Part shown: positions 33,421 to 44,360 of the stretch, one piece after another | Position numbering within the stretch: the stretch's first letter is position 1 | Layout: each line of letters begins with the position of its first letter | Assembly (NCBI GenBank): GCA_905147135.1 | Contig: LR990061.1 | Coordinates: forward strand, 7,850,026-7,914,025 | Direction: 5' to 3' | Length of the DNA stretch: 64,000 bases | Origin: Blastobasis lacticolella | Lineage: Eukaryota > Arthropoda > Insecta > Lepidoptera > Blastobasidae | The notes under the pieces: generated by a model | Databases searched by the model: none | Told to the model about the DNA's origin: nothing | The model's input: only the letters and a program-made list of their open reading frames with translations | Made by a program: the position numbers and the translations under genes

Positions 33421-33835
33421 TTAACGTCTGAAATAGGTTTTTATAGCTTTCGCAGACGTATAATTCGCAAGATACATTATTTAAAACATATATCAGATAT
33501 TGAGAAGGAAGAGGAAGGAGGATACCTTGGGCTTTGGCCGAAGTTTTTGACAAATAAATAACAAAGTCATTTTTTTATCATCTCTAGATCAACTTCTAGA
33601 GATGATTAAAATTACCTTTCTATATTATACAGTCAACGCCGAATAGTGGATATGAATATGGTGCTCCGACGCCTGTCGTTCTTCAACAGTATTAAAAATT
33701 TTTGTTAGTATTCTACAAGAACATCGTATTGTCCATACTGGAGTTTACACAGCTAACACGGCCAGACTTTACTTTGAATTTTGCTGCATAATTTTTTGGG
33801 GTTGTATTTACCTAGGAACTCGTAACTACCTACCT

Positions 33836-36544
33836 TTGGGAAATGCAAAAAGGTACAAAGGAAGTGGAACACAATCCTCTCTTCGAACTGCCATTTACTA
33901 CAAGGGATCGCTTCATTGCTCCCCTCTTCCAACTCCAACTCTCTCGAGTATGGAGGCCTCAGTAGTGCAGCTAGGCATGACAGGTCATCCGTCCCTGATC
34001 ATAGCCTCTGTCTACATCCCCGCCGGCTCCCTGCCACTCAAAAGCGACTTCGAAGCGCTTCTCTCTCTAGGCGACTCTGTTATTATGTTCGGAGATTTCA
34101 ACTCCAAACATACCGACTGGACGTGTTCCTCCACCAACACGAGCGGTGTCCACTTAATGGACATCGTTCGGTCTCTCGACCTAGACGTGTATTGCCCCCT
34201 CTCCCCTACCCACTACCCAGACAGAGTGGATCACCGTCCCGATGTACTGGACTTTGCGCTAGTGAAGGGCGTGTCGCTCACCCTCCGGTCGATCGACACC
34301 CTCGACGACTTAGGCTCCGACCACCGTCCAGTCTCCCTAGTACTAGGCTCCCCCACCCCTATCTCTCCCCCACTGCCGCGAACTTTCACGAAGTGGGAAG
34401 GATTCAAAGAGTCCATGGCGGCCGTCATGGACGCGCCCGACTCGCCGCTCGCTTTTTCATCCGACTACTTCGATAGTCCGGATAAAATCGACGCTGCGGT
34501 AACCTCGTTAACGTCCCACATTCGGTCAGCGTTGAAGGACAACGAAGTGGTGGCCCCTGTCGTTAATCGGCAGGGACTCCCACTCGAAGTTCGAAACCTG
34601 ATCAAAGCCAAAAACGCAGCCCTCCGGAGGGCCGCACTCTACCCGACCCCAGAGTACAGACGCACTGCGAACCGACTTCAGCGGGCAGTGCGAGCACGTC
34701 TCGACGAAATGAGGAACTCCCAATGGGGGGACCTCATGCAGACGATTTCCCCGTCCCATCAAGCGTACTACAAAGTGGCGAAAGCCCTTCGTACAGACGC
34801 CAGAATCTCCATCCCTCCTCTTGTTCGCCCAGACGGCACAATTGCGTTTGCGGACACCGAGAAAGCCGAATGCTTTGCAGATAGCATTGCTTCACAATGC
34901 TCCCCTAGCACCATGGAGTGCGACCCCGGTCACGTGCGTGCGGTGGAAGACGAAGTCCGTCAAAAGACCTCGCTCCCTCCCACCACGGACCCTGTCACTG
35001 TGTCCCCCGACGAGATCCACTCCTTCATCAAGGGTCTCAAATCTAACAAAGCGCCGGGCGCGGATGGAATTTCCAACCAAGCGCTTAAGTACCTCCCCGA
35101 GCAGGTGCTTACTTTGTTAGCGATCATTTTTAATGCTTGCTTTGACCATTGCCACTTTCCGACCGCGTGGAAAGAAGCCATAGTCATAGGCATTCCCAAA
35201 CCGGGAAAGCCGTTAAATGTAGCGTCATCCCACCGCCCGATAAGCCTCCTCAAGGCACTAGGGAAGTTATTCGAGAGAGTAGTGCTCTCTCGAATGAAAG
35301 AACATCTCTTCAAAGACGATGTTCTTATTCCCCATCAATTCGGCTTTCGTCCCAAACACAATTGCCCCAGACAAGTCCATCGTATAGTAGAATACATCCT
35401 CAATGGATTCTACCCAAAGAGAGAAAAGACGGTCGCAGTATTCTACGACGTCGCCAAGGCCTTCGACAAAGTCTGGCACGAAGGCCTTGTTTACAAGCTA
35501 TACAAGCTTGGTCTCTCCGATCGACTCGTCCGATTAGTAGCGTCCTATTTAAAACACCGTACCTTTCGGTTCAGACACGAAGGTACTTTGTCTTCCCCAC
35601 GTCAACTGAAGGCCGGCGTCCCGCAAGGCTCTGTACTCTCTCCCCTACTCTATATATCGTACACGAACGATATTCCCGTCCCCGACAACGGGGTGCAACT
35701 GTCCCTTTTCGCCGACGACACGGCAATCTACGCCAAAGGGCGAAGGCCACCCATGGCAAAGCTCCAAAAGGCGGTGAACAAGCTCGAAGCTTGGTTCAAA
35801 CTGTGGCGCATCGAAGTGAATCCGGAGAAGAGCTCTGCGGTTTGCTTCGATGTTAAGCGCAGACGGGGTGACAGCGACCCCCCTCCCCTCCGCATGCAAG
35901 GGAAACTAGTTCCCTGGCAGCGCGCTGTAAAATATCTAGGCGTCACGCTTGACAAAAGGCTCACTTTCCGGCCCCATGTCGAAAGAGTGTGCCGCACCGC
36001 CCGTTTCTACCTGGGTCGCCTCAACAGTATGTTGGGTCGATTCAGTAAAATGTCCCTCAGGAACAAGCGAACCCTCTACAAGGTGTGCATTCGACCGGTG
36101 TTGACATACGCCTCCCCCGTCTTCGCTCACGCGAGCTCCCACGTCACTAAGAAACTGCAAATTGTGCAGAACATCTTCTGCCGTAGGGCAACGGCGGCTC
36201 CATGGTACGTCCGCAATGCGGACCTACACCGTGACATGGACCTGCCTACACTGCAGCAGTTTCTTAGAACGCTCTCCGAGACCTTTTTCAAGGCCGCGGA
36301 GGAGCACCCCAACCCGCTCGTGCGAGAGGCAGCAGCCTACGCTCCCCGCCCGGTCTCCGGCCGCGTGGTACGGAGACCGAGACACGTCCTCGCGGATCCC
36401 CCCGACGAACTGTCGAGCGCCCTGAACCTCCTCCTGGAGGCTCAGGACGACTCAACAGAGCCCCCCCATGCCGTTTCAGCGGCCCCCGTAGGCCCCCAAT
36501 CCCAATCCACGGCAGCGGGACCCCCTTCTGGGGTCTCGCTATAA
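33836..36544 (+). CDS. Endonuclease-reverse transcriptase ORF2 (5'-truncated, chimeric start)
   Basis: A 902-codon frame. The APE-type endonuclease part shows ASVYIPAGS (about 58-65), GDFN (86-89) and SDHRPV (161-166); its N-terminal catalytic Asn/Glu motifs are absent. The RT part has SNKAPGADGI (about 402), FGFR with HNC, AKAFDKVWH, GVPQGSVLSPLLY (about 594) and the FADD box (625-628), with the thumb region and a Pro-rich C-terminus following. In Jockey-type elements this protein nicks the target DNA and primes reverse transcription from the nick. The first 16 codons (33836-33883) are host DNA left of the insertion and only happen to be in frame; codon 17 spans the junction. No internal stop. 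Without an intact endonuclease the protein should be unable to start target-primed integration on its own. Confidence 0.9.
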   Translation: MGNAKRYKGSGTQSSLRTAIYYKGSLHCSPLPTPTLSSMEASVVQLGMTGHPSLIIASVYIPAGSLPLKSDFEALLSLGDSVIMFGDFNSKHTDWTCSSTNTSGVHLMDIVRSLDLDVYCPLSPTHYPDRVDHRPDVLDFALVKGVSLTLRSIDTLDDLGSDHRPVSLVLGSPTPISPPLPRTFTKWEGFKESMAAVMDAPDSPLAFSSDYFDSPDKIDAAVTSLTSHIRSALKDNEVVAPVVNRQGLPLEVRNLIKAKNAALRRAALYPTPEYRRTANRLQRAVRARLDEMRNSQWGDLMQTISPSHQAYYKVAKALRTDARISIPPLVRPDGTIAFADTEKAECFADSIASQCSPSTMECDPGHVRAVEDEVRQKTSLPPTTDPVTVSPDEIHSFIKGLKSNKAPGADGISNQALKYLPEQVLTLLAIIFNACFDHCHFPTAWKEAIVIGIPKPGKPLNVASSHRPISLLKALGKLFERVVLSRMKEHLFKDDVLIPHQFGFRPKHNCPRQVHRIVEYILNGFYPKREKTVAVFYDVAKAFDKVWHEGLVYKLYKLGLSDRLVRLVASYLKHRTFRFRHEGTLSSPRQLKAGVPQGSVLSPLLYISYTNDIPVPDNGVQLSLFADDTAIYAKGRRPPMAKLQKAVNKLEAWFKLWRIEVNPEKSSAVCFDVKRRRGDSDPPPLRMQGKLVPWQRAVKYLGVTLDKRLTFRPHVERVCRTARFYLGRLNSMLGRFSKMSLRNKRTLYKVCIRPVLTYASPVFAHASSHVTKKLQIVQNIFCRRATAAPWYVRNADLHRDMDLPTLQQFLRTLSETFFKAAEEHPNPLVREAAAYAPRPVSGRVVRRPRHVLADPPDELSSALNLLLEAQDDSTEPPHAVSAAPVGPQSQSTAAGPPSGVSL

Positions 36545-36817
36545 ATTCTCCAGCGTATGCTCCGTAAGGAGTGACGTTGAGCGCACCCCGTCCCTACGGG
36601 GTGTAGCATCCGATGAAACCTGAAAGGCCCTTATGGCTACAGGTGCTTCCAGGGGGTGTTTAGTACGTATGCGCCTAGGTTCTTTTGGCGAGTCGTGCAT
36701 AACCAGTCCGGCCGGCCGGCTGTGATACTCATGAGAGTTCACCTCCTCCCTTCCAACCGCATTACCGAAGGGTGCCCATTTCCTTTGGGTTGGGAAAAAA
36801 AAAAAAAAAAAAAAAAA
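33885..36817 (+). mobile_element. 5'-truncated Jockey-like non-LTR retrotransposon
   Basis: A long uninterrupted ORF is followed by about 250 bases of 3' UTR and a 23-A tail (36795-36817). The sequence after the tail, TCCTCTCTTC at 36818-36827, also lies immediately before 33885 (33875-33884), giving a 10-bp target-site duplication, or 12 if AA is counted. The element therefore starts at 33885, inside its endonuclease coding region, so ORF1, the 5' UTR and the N-terminal part of the endonuclease are missing. The good TSD, intact tail and open frame point to a recent insertion. It cannot move autonomously. Confidence 0.92.
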
Positions 36818-37139
36818 TCCTCTCTTCTCTTTTTGATTTGAGTCTGCTTCAAATTATGTATTATTATCTATTTTGTTATTTTAAAGAAATAAAGGAAAGA
36901 AATTTTTGGTTCCAATTTGACTTTCTGTATTTTTTCTGATAACGCGTTAATGTTCAAACGCGAATGACTCGCAATATCCGTCTTACTTTCTCTTGATTAC
37001 TTTGTCGTTAACAATATCTCCTTCCGAAATTCCATTCAGGAATTTATTGTAACTTCCTGAGTACTTAATTACCATCTTTATTAGTTTCTTATCTAAAATC
37101 TAGCGAATTTAATAGAAACTCAGTTTATCCAAACGCCAA

Positions 37140-37590
37140 TTTTAATATGATACGGTGGACAACCGGCCCACCAGATGGAAAGTGGTCACCGCTGTCCATA
37201 GACATTAGTAACACCAGGGGTATCGCTTATGCGTTATTCATCACTGAAAACCCTGGGACAAGATGGGTAGATAGTCTATAGGCAGTGGTGACAACTTTCC
37301 ATCAGGTGGCCAAGCGGGCCACCTCTGCGGTAGGCAATTCTGTGTGCCTACCGTATGACATAAACAATAAAGATGCTCTGGCCGAAAAAAGGAGAATGCT
37401 CTTCCACGTCCAAAGCGATGGTTCCCCAAATCCACACCCGATCCCGTACTCCCATACCCATGGAGTACGGGACCATCTTACTTACCGACAGGTACACAAT
37501 ACTAAACAGTAAAGTTTGGCTGCGGTATCCTTAAAGGTGGAGATACTTCCCCAGTCGGGCGGCTAGAATTCGAAGGGGATACTCTTTTTT
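37140..37590 (-). mobile_element. LINE-R 3' end interrupted by an inverted copy of itself
   Basis: The outer copy (CGGCCCACCAGATGGAAAGT, GGTCACCGCTGTCC, then later GATGGTTCCCCAAATCCACA, CTTCCCCAGTCGGGCGGCTA) is broken between about 37256 and 37370 by an oppositely oriented piece (TCTATAGGCAGTGGTGACAA, CATCAGGTGGCCAAGCGGGC, TGTGCCTACCGTATGACATA). The outer copy is minus-oriented, the inner one plus-oriented. Confidence 0.6.
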
Positions 37591-37905
37591 TTTTTTTTTA
37601 TGTCATACGGTAGGCAAACAGGCAAGCGGGCCACCTGTTGGAAAGTGGTCACCACTGCCTATAGACATTAGCAATACCAAGAGTATCGCTAATGCGTTGC
37701 CAGCAAAAAGCAAATGCCACTCCACTGCCAAAGCCACGGTTCCCCAAATCCCCACCCCATGGAGCACTGGAAACCTTACTCACCGGCAGAAACACAATAC
37801 TATATAAAACAGAATTATTTAGCTGCGATATTCTGTAAGGTGGAGGTACTTCCCCAGTCGGGCGGCTCCAATTCGAACGAGATACCCCGCTATGCCCTAC
37901 CTCTC
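37591..37905 (-). mobile_element. LINE-R 3' end, best copy
   Basis: The run of T at 37587-37600 is the A-tail on the minus strand. It is followed by ATGTCATACGGTAGGCAAAC, AGGCAAGCGGGCCACCTGTT, GGAAAGTGGTCACCACTGCC, CTAATGCGTTGCCAGC, CACGGTTCCCCAAATCCCCA, GCAGAAACACAATACTATAT and CTTCCCCAGTCGGGCGGCTC. No coding part remains. It is the reference copy for the family in this window. Confidence 0.65.
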
Positions 37906-40534
37906 TTAAATACTCCTCTCAACTATGTTCCTTGTGTAACTGTTTTCTTACAGGTTCCCCGACTGTATCACTTCCATCATCATCAACATCATGGTGTTCT
38001 TTATATAGGTAGATTATTTATTTACTCCCCACATACCACAGATCTGCATTTCTTAATCATGGTCCCTCTATAACTACGCCATACATCAATCCTAACCTAA
38101 TTAATAAACAATTGCAATTACTTACCAACAAACTATTTCATCCGAGATATCCTATCCATCCACGAGATCGATTATAATTCAATCACAAACAGATAAATTT
38201 TATCTGCGAGCCATTTTTTGTTGGTCCATTGCATTATTGTGATATCAAAGGGCGTGTAGAATCAGATGGATCAAGTTATAGTGGACACATTACTGGGCCC
38301 TCAAAAGAGTGTTAAAACTCAATAGAAATGGGGCTCGATGATGCTCCGCTCAATATCTGAGAGTGGTGAAATTGCAGAGGGTACAAATTCGTAAAGACAA
38401 CATACTTTTTAATTTTATTGATTTGAATAGTGTTTTTCTCAATACAGTTGGTGAAGCGAGGTTGACCAGGGTCTTCCGCTGGGGGCCCTGACACAGGTTG
38501 AACTATCTCGGGAGTCGATGACGGCATATTTTATTTTCTTCTGTTTGGTACGTTATCTTTTCTCAGCGGGTCAGCTTTTACGGCGCCTGGTACTTACGTC
38601 ATAATACCAATGAATAAAGTATTTTTTTGTTTGATTGAGTGAGCTAGCTTACCAGCATCTCACGGGCCCAAGCCAACCTCAGCTGTTTGTGATCCACCGT
38701 GACGCTCGTGATGTTGACAGACGGGGCACTGGCGAATCGGCTTCTCCCTAACGGGCTGTGCAGATCAGATGGTAGTCGCAAAACATCACAATTTCTTTAT
38801 TAAAGCTTATACGCTTACTAGCAGAGGGAAGGGAATAGACCTCTAGGATTATGAAGAGTCAGTCAGCCAGCTCATCGACTGAATAGCAGTCGCTTTCATT
38901 TAGTTTCACTTCGACTTTCTAAGCAAATCTGTTTATACCTACCTTATTCGCCTCGTAGGTATGAAATAATCCGTCTGCAATAACCCGTCTGCGTCCTATG
39001 GCGAATATTCTTTGGCTAACCCCTCAACTGTTGCAATAAGTTAATTATTGGGGCCGGGTGTTATGGTCCATTCTGTCCCGTTATAATTTTATTGTTATAT
39101 CGTTAAATAGGGTTTTGTTTTAGTGGTACAGCTATTGCGGTTTGCTACAAGGAGATGCTTTTCGTTTAATGGCTTTGGATTATTATTGATATGCTAGTTT
39201 AATCATATGAGAGGGCTGGGTAATATGATAATTGAATTCTGTAATAAGAGACGTTGCTGGCTGTATATTCTCGTTTAAAATACGCAACAGAATAAGCGTA
39301 TACCCATCTTTTCGAGTACGGAGGTACCTAGCTGGTTAGCCTCTAACTCTGACTTCTAATAGTCGAAGGAGTTGGTCCAACACTCTGTGATAAAAAAAAA
39401 ATCCAAAACCGTTCCACATGTTGTCTTATTTCTTAGCATGATATATCGGGAACTTTCGTTTCATTGGGTAACAGTATAACACATCGGGGACTTTCCCGTT
39501 GTGTCCCGTTTTTACGTTGGGTAACAGTGCCTAATGTATATCCGTTTTCGCTGATTTCTTGCATTGACCTATACCTGTTTTGTTTTACGCTGTCTCTGCT
39601 TTTTGAGTAGGGATGTCGGATTTCGGAAACACGGATTTGTTGCGGGTTCCAAGACAGTATTACTAGCTAGCTAGGACTCTAGGGAATATCTTGCCCTAGA
39701 ATGCGAACCTGAGTGTCAAAACTCATCTGTGTGTGGTCGCTGCTGTAGATCCTGGCTACACATTAACTACAGCAGTGGGGCAAGGCCCGTAATACAAGTG
39801 TGACACATCGGGAATTTTAAAATGGGGGGTGTGACGCAATGGCAGCAAAGACATTTACACATCCTAAGGCAGCGATTGATCCAAACACCCGGGAGAAATG
39901 TACAATGTTCTATATTCAAACACCCGCATAAAAAAATACCCGCCGACGAAACGCAAAACGCATCGCTCACAGAGCAGAAGCTGAAATTACTCGCGTATTG
40001 CCAAATAATTGAGTTAATATCTGTGTGGGGTGCGTTTATTCGCGGCGTTTGACGAATTAAAAAGGGTCGCCGATTGTCGTTGGGGCGCTATATAGTGGGG
40101 CGCTGTGTTTGTCCGGCATTCTCTGTTTGATTTCGACTGTCCTCTTTGTCCGATCGAGGGGACACCTGTTTACTTTATTGTTTTGCCGGCGTACGGGTTA
40201 AAAGAGCTGGATCAGCGAAAAGGGTTGCAAGGTTGGAATGCTAATGTTATATTCTGTATCAAGGCTGACGAGTGCTTTGGGATTTGACATGGAAGTATCA
40301 TTTAGGACTTTTTTATTATTATTTACTGTAGGTATATTCTTGTCCACATTCATTGCTGTAAATAATAAAATAAAGTAAATATTAAAATTTTTTGAACATT
40401 ACTTAGTATTATAACTGGCATAGATTTTTCTTCCAAATTAATGTAAGTAAACAAACTTATAAAGTACAATATTAATTATAGTATACGTATTATAAAGATA
40501 AACTTCCCCCAACCCTCCTTATTCACCACTATCA
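37906..40534. other. Interval without a firm gene
   Basis: A minus-strand frame at 38312-38527 begins MPSSTPEIVQPVSGPPAEDP and may be a coding scrap. A GC-richer patch lies at 38640-38770. Around 39440-39530 there is a loose tandem duplication (GGGAACTTTC...GGGTAACAGT, then GGGGACTTTC...GGGTAACAGT). + strand frames at 39822-40052 and 40105-40287 show no motif. No RNA gene seen. Confidence 0.3.
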
Positions 40535-40857
40535 TAATCTTGGCGTTAGTGTAACGGTCGTGCTCTCGCACGCGAAGGACCGTGGTCCAGGATTTGGCAG
40601 ATCATGTGATTACAACCTCTGACCTCCATGAGCCTGCTACAAGGGGAACTTGACCAGATTGGCCATGGATTCACATTCAGTCGCCTGAATGTGAAGGTTT
40701 CATCATAATGTTTTCCCTCACAGAAAGAGCATCGGTTAGTATTCAACTATCTACATAACTCAGAAAAGAGTCATTGGTACATGGCGGCAGTGGGATTCGA
40801 ACCCGGTACCCCTCGCTTACGAGTCGGAAACCGTAACTACTAGGCCACCAACGCTCC
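40535..40857 (-). mobile_element. SINE S1, full length, minus strand
   Basis: On the minus strand the tRNA-like head comes first (GGTGGCCTAGTAGTTACGGT, CGACTCGTAAGCGAGGGG, B box GGGTTCGAATCCC), then CAATGACTCTTTTCTGAGTT, GATGAAACCTTCACATTCAG, CCAATCTGGTCAAGTTCCCC, GATCTGCCAAATCCTGGACC and a decayed tail ending CGCCAAGATTATG. This is the best copy for reading the head. Confidence 0.8.
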
Positions 40858-41889
40858 CTTCCCTCCTTATTAAGAAAATTATAATTCCACACGCCAAGGA
40901 GATTATAGCAACAGTTTAATATGGTAATTATCCTTGTCATCGGCATTCCATCACCGCCAATATTAAAATTGATCGGACGCGCTCATTATTCAGCCGTAAC
41001 AGTGTTAAACAGGTTAATGGGATATGGAGCCAGAATGACGCAAACATGGCTTCGTTTTGACGCAAAGTTTTTGGGGATTAGCTGAGAATTACTCAATTAG
41101 AAAGCAGATTTTATATGTTGGCGATACATTCTTAGTAGTAATAAAAATAACAAATAACTTAACTGATATTATATTTTGATGATTAACTGTATTTTACCAG
41201 CTGATTCGATACTTGCTATTGTTTTACTGCTGTATTTAAATTGATGAAATCTTGAATCTACTCGATTGTTAATAAATAAACAATAAACTGTTAAACTTGA
41301 CATTTGTGATTTATAAAGCACATTACATTCTGTAGAAAATAAACAGATTTATCTATTTGAAGGTGATCAAAATGGCAGCACTAACGATGCGCTTATAAAA
41401 TCATGTGTAACGTTGTATCTGGTTATTTTATGGTCTTAAAATAATAACAGCTGTTCTGAATGTTGTATATGAATTATGTTTTTATTCAATACACAAAGTA
41501 TAACACCATACTTCTGACTGAATTATTATTCAACGATTCGGTGTCTCTTGTTGCAAATTATTTTGTTGTCATTAGATATTTTTAATTCCTTGAAAACGAA
41601 GCAAGGTCTTATGTATACGCAATATAGAATTTTTCATTCATTCATTCATTCAACGATTTCAGATAACATTTTAGAGAAATATGACATTTCTAGTGCCTAG
41701 TCTGAGACTAAATAGTCTATCTAGCTATAATAAACAATCGGGACATAACGCCAAGATGATGATGATGATATACATATAATAAACTACAATTCATAATTCG
41801 AGTCATTAAAGTGACAGTTAAAACTGTTAGTTTTGTGTAATAACCTGTGGTAATAACTAATTCCTAATAGTTTTAATATCATATGTGTT
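40858..41889. other. AT-rich interval
   Basis: No gene seen. A (TTCA)n microsatellite lies at about 41634-41653, and the last 30 bases of an S1 tail (ATCGGGACATAACGCC, AAGATGATGATGATGA) at about 41737-41769. Confidence 0.4.
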
Positions 41890-42000
41890 ATAACTTTCGT
41901 GGTTATCCACTACACATTCATCGAACATGTTATCGCGTTTATTACAACGATTAGTATTGTTTTACCTCGATATTTTGACACAGTTGCAAGCGTCATGGTC
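41890..42000 (-). repeat. Dispersed repeat, copy 2 of 2
   Basis: Reverse complement of much of 9920-10050 (CTTTCGTGGTTATCCACTAC, GAACATGTTATCGCGTTTAT, TTAGTATTGTTTTACCTCGA, AGTTGCAAGCGTCATGG). Confidence 0.5.
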
Positions 42001-42194
42001 ACGAGTACACTCTCTGTATTTTTAACATCTATTTATTATGAACAGCGATTTCAGACACGGTAGGTATGAAATACTTGTTGATGAAGTAAGCCATAGCGCC
42101 TAATCTCTTTAACAAATATCAATTGCGTGGGCTTCTTCGTAACCGAATTATGCCTTATTCTATTTCTGGCAATATCAGAGGAACGTGCCGCAGT

Positions 42195-42455
42195 GCTTAG
42201 CCGTGTGGTGACCGGTAGAGTAGAATAGTACCAACCCCTTACACTCGTGGGTGTCGTACAAGGCGACTAACGTTTAGAGGCAAAATATCTAGTCTCCATA
42301 AACTGGAAAATGAGCAGCAGCGTTTTTCATTGTTATGTTTGCAACACTGCGATCTCCAACCCGCCTGCCAAGCGTGGAGATTATGGCAATAACCTCCCCT
42401 TTTGCGGGAGAGGCCCAAAGTCCTGTAGTGGACTGTTATGGGCTGTGATGATGAT
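42195..42455 (-). mobile_element. S3 repeat, full length, minus strand, subtype 1
   Basis: Reverse complement of S3: CCGTGTGGTGACCGGTAGAG, TAGAATAGTACCAACCCCTT, GTCGTACAAGGCGACTAACG, CAACCCGCCTGCCAAGCGTG, GTCCTGTAGTGGACTGTTAT, GGGCTGTGATGATGATG. Confidence 0.7.
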
Positions 42456-42670
42456 GTGCCGCAGTGCTAATGGTCAGAAGTCGGAGGCGCTAAGAGGTTA
42501 GTAGAATCAAATTTACTAAACGTCATCTATAGTTCTGGTTTTGTCTACTGAACAGATATGTATGTTGGTGTCACTGTACACACCTACACAAGTCTGACTA
42601 ATGACATGCGTGGCGTCTATTATGTATTTAAGCTTGGAAATCAATAACATTTATTCAAACTACCTTACAA

Positions 42671-42832
42671 AACTTGGCTACCTCTGTGGATAACTGAATT
42701 TGACATTTAAAAATCTTACATTACTCTAATTTGGTAGACGCTATAGTCAGTGGCCAACGTAGATGACGTAGTGTAGAATTATCTAATGTCAAATTCAGTT
42801 ACTAACTGATTTAGACAATAGCCCCGCAGAGC
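42671..42832 (+). repeat. TIR element A, longest copy
   Basis: Left end GGCTACCTCTGTGGATAACT, GAATTTGACAT; right end ATGTCAAATTCAGTTACTAA, TAGCCCCGCAGAG. The interior has TAATTTGGTAGACGCTATAG and GATGACGTAGTGTAGAATTA. It sets the full-length structure (about 162 bp) of the family. Confidence 0.7.
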
Positions 42833-42843
42833 AATACCACTAG

Positions 42844-42866
42844 ACATAGACATAGACATAGACGTA
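42844..42866. repeat. (CATAGA)n microsatellite
   Basis: Imperfect run of ACATAGACATAGACATAGAC just after TIR element A. Confidence 0.7.
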
Positions 42867-42949
42867 ACTTTATTTACTACAAAATAATAACTGCTAGAAA
42901 CTTATCTACATTACGGATGCACGGTGGGTTGGGTCAAAGGTCAAGGTAG

Positions 42950-42998
42950 AGGCGCTATCCTTATTAGCAACGGTCGGAAAATAAAAACAGCGCCTGAG
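42950..42998. repeat. TIR element E, deletion derivative
   Basis: GAGGCGCTATCCTTATTAGC, AACGGTCGG, then AACAGCGCCTGAG: both ends of element E with only about 20 bases between them. Confidence 0.5.
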
Positions 42999-43000
42999 AA

Positions 43001-43626
43001 GTAGGAAGGCGGACCCCGGGCCGCAAGAGAGCAGAACCGAGCTGGACACCAGGATGACAATGATAATAGTAACCAAGTACAAATCCAGGAATCCTGCGAA
43101 CTACCTTCAGCAAGCAACTACGACACCGCTTAGCTGAGCGCTTAGCAAACAAGCATCTCACAACTCCTGTAGGCCGTGGAAATATTTTGCAGCCGAACCC
43201 AAATCGCCTTGGGAAATAGCGGAAAACACATTATCAGGTTACAGGGCGGTCGCAGGGAATCGGGGCGCCAATAAAACTGCATGATAACGCGTTCCCGGCC
43301 TCACGTGCCGGACCAATCGGAATCACTGCAGTGCTGTACCTTATACGCGGACGGTGAAGGGTATAGACGGGTTCATAGCAACTCCTTTCATTCGCAGCTC
43401 GTCCCATCCGCTGACAACAGCTATGTTATAAGACATCATTCAACATCCGGCTCCGACAAGGGCTTGAAGCCAGGATGACGATGTTGATGATAATGTTCAA
43501 GTCCATTAATCATGCGGCCTGCCTTCGACAAGCAACTACGACGCCGCTCAGCTCAGCGCTTAGCAAACTACCATCTCACAACTCAGGTAGGCCGTGGAAA
43601 TATTTCGCAGCCGATCCCAAATCGCC
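43001..43626 (+). repeat. LINE-T-like tail and a spaced direct duplication
   Basis: 43001-43048 is a decayed shared tail (GTAGGAAGGCGGACCCCGGG). Direct repeats of about 157 bp follow at 43050-43208 and 43471-43626 (CAGGATGAC..., AAGCAACTACGACACCGCTT, CATCTCACAACTC, GTAGGCCGTGGAAATATTT, CCCAAATCGCC). The 262 bases between them are unrelated to the repeats and GC-richer, with a 65-codon frame of unknown meaning. Confidence 0.65.
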
Positions 43627-43899
43627 GACAATAGACAAAATTGAATATATGTGGCCTCATTGTGATGTAACTATTCCAATTTCCAGCCGCCTCTCAGCAA
43701 TGCTAAAAGAAAGATTGACGGTGTGTTTATCTGTGTATACGTGAATATGTTTTGTGACATCGTAACTTTTGAAAGGATAGACCGATTTCAATGCAGACAT
43801 CTTTATTAGGAAACAAATTTAATCAAGACGCTACTTAGATTTGTCCGTTAAAATCGGAGTTTGGATAATACCTATTTCAGGACCTGTACGTAGAGTTTG

Positions 43900-44360
43900 T
43901 TGCAGATTGATGAGTGAGATGGCGGAAAGGAAGGTAAGGGAACACAAGTTTCAGCTTTATCATCGTGAAAGCAAAGGGAAAAAATACTACGTACAAGGCA
44001 TACCTACCTAACTTACCAATTACTAGCTGGTACAGTTTTACGTATAAATATGCAGCTGCTCTATATTGTGTGCGAAGCAGCTGCACGACCTCATTCCGCC
44101 GGCTCCTTTCCGCCATCGGGAGACGCGATCCGAGCGAACGCTGTGTGGATCTTCTAGCTATCCGCACGAGACGCTTTCGTTCAACCATTATAATGCGTAT
44201 GGCTAAGGAATGAAATGCATTGCTTTAGAGTGTGTTCCCTGATAATTATAATGTAGACACCTTCAGGGCTAGAGTGAATAGGCCGTTCCTAGACAGCTAC
44301 AGTTTCATGCTTCATCATCGGCCGCCGCCACCTACCACCAGAAGACATGGCGGTCAAATG
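43900..44360 (+). pseudogene. Non-LTR retrotransposon ORF C-terminal remnant
   Basis: One frame reads FRRLLSAIGRRDPSERCVD and, after a stop, a segment ending in VFPDNYNVDTFRARVNRPFL, the kind of C-terminal end found downstream of the RT domain in several LINE families. The frame is open from about 44085, with a stop at about 44212, before the second segment. No RT catalytic core is present. Confidence 0.45.

Noticed and set aside
33916..36425. Several 60-235 codon ORFs inside the Jockey-like element in other frames and on the other strand
   Set aside because: They are shadows of the long GC-rich ORF2 and lack motifs of their own.
38312..38527. 71-codon minus ORF starting MPSSTPEIVQ
   Set aside because: The start reads like coding sequence, but no family, splice signal or repeat copy supports it; it is mentioned only in the interval entry.
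42844..42866. CRISPR-like regular repeat
   Set aside because: It is a simple hexanucleotide microsatellite without spacers; no CRISPR or cas gene is expected or seen in this eukaryotic sequence.
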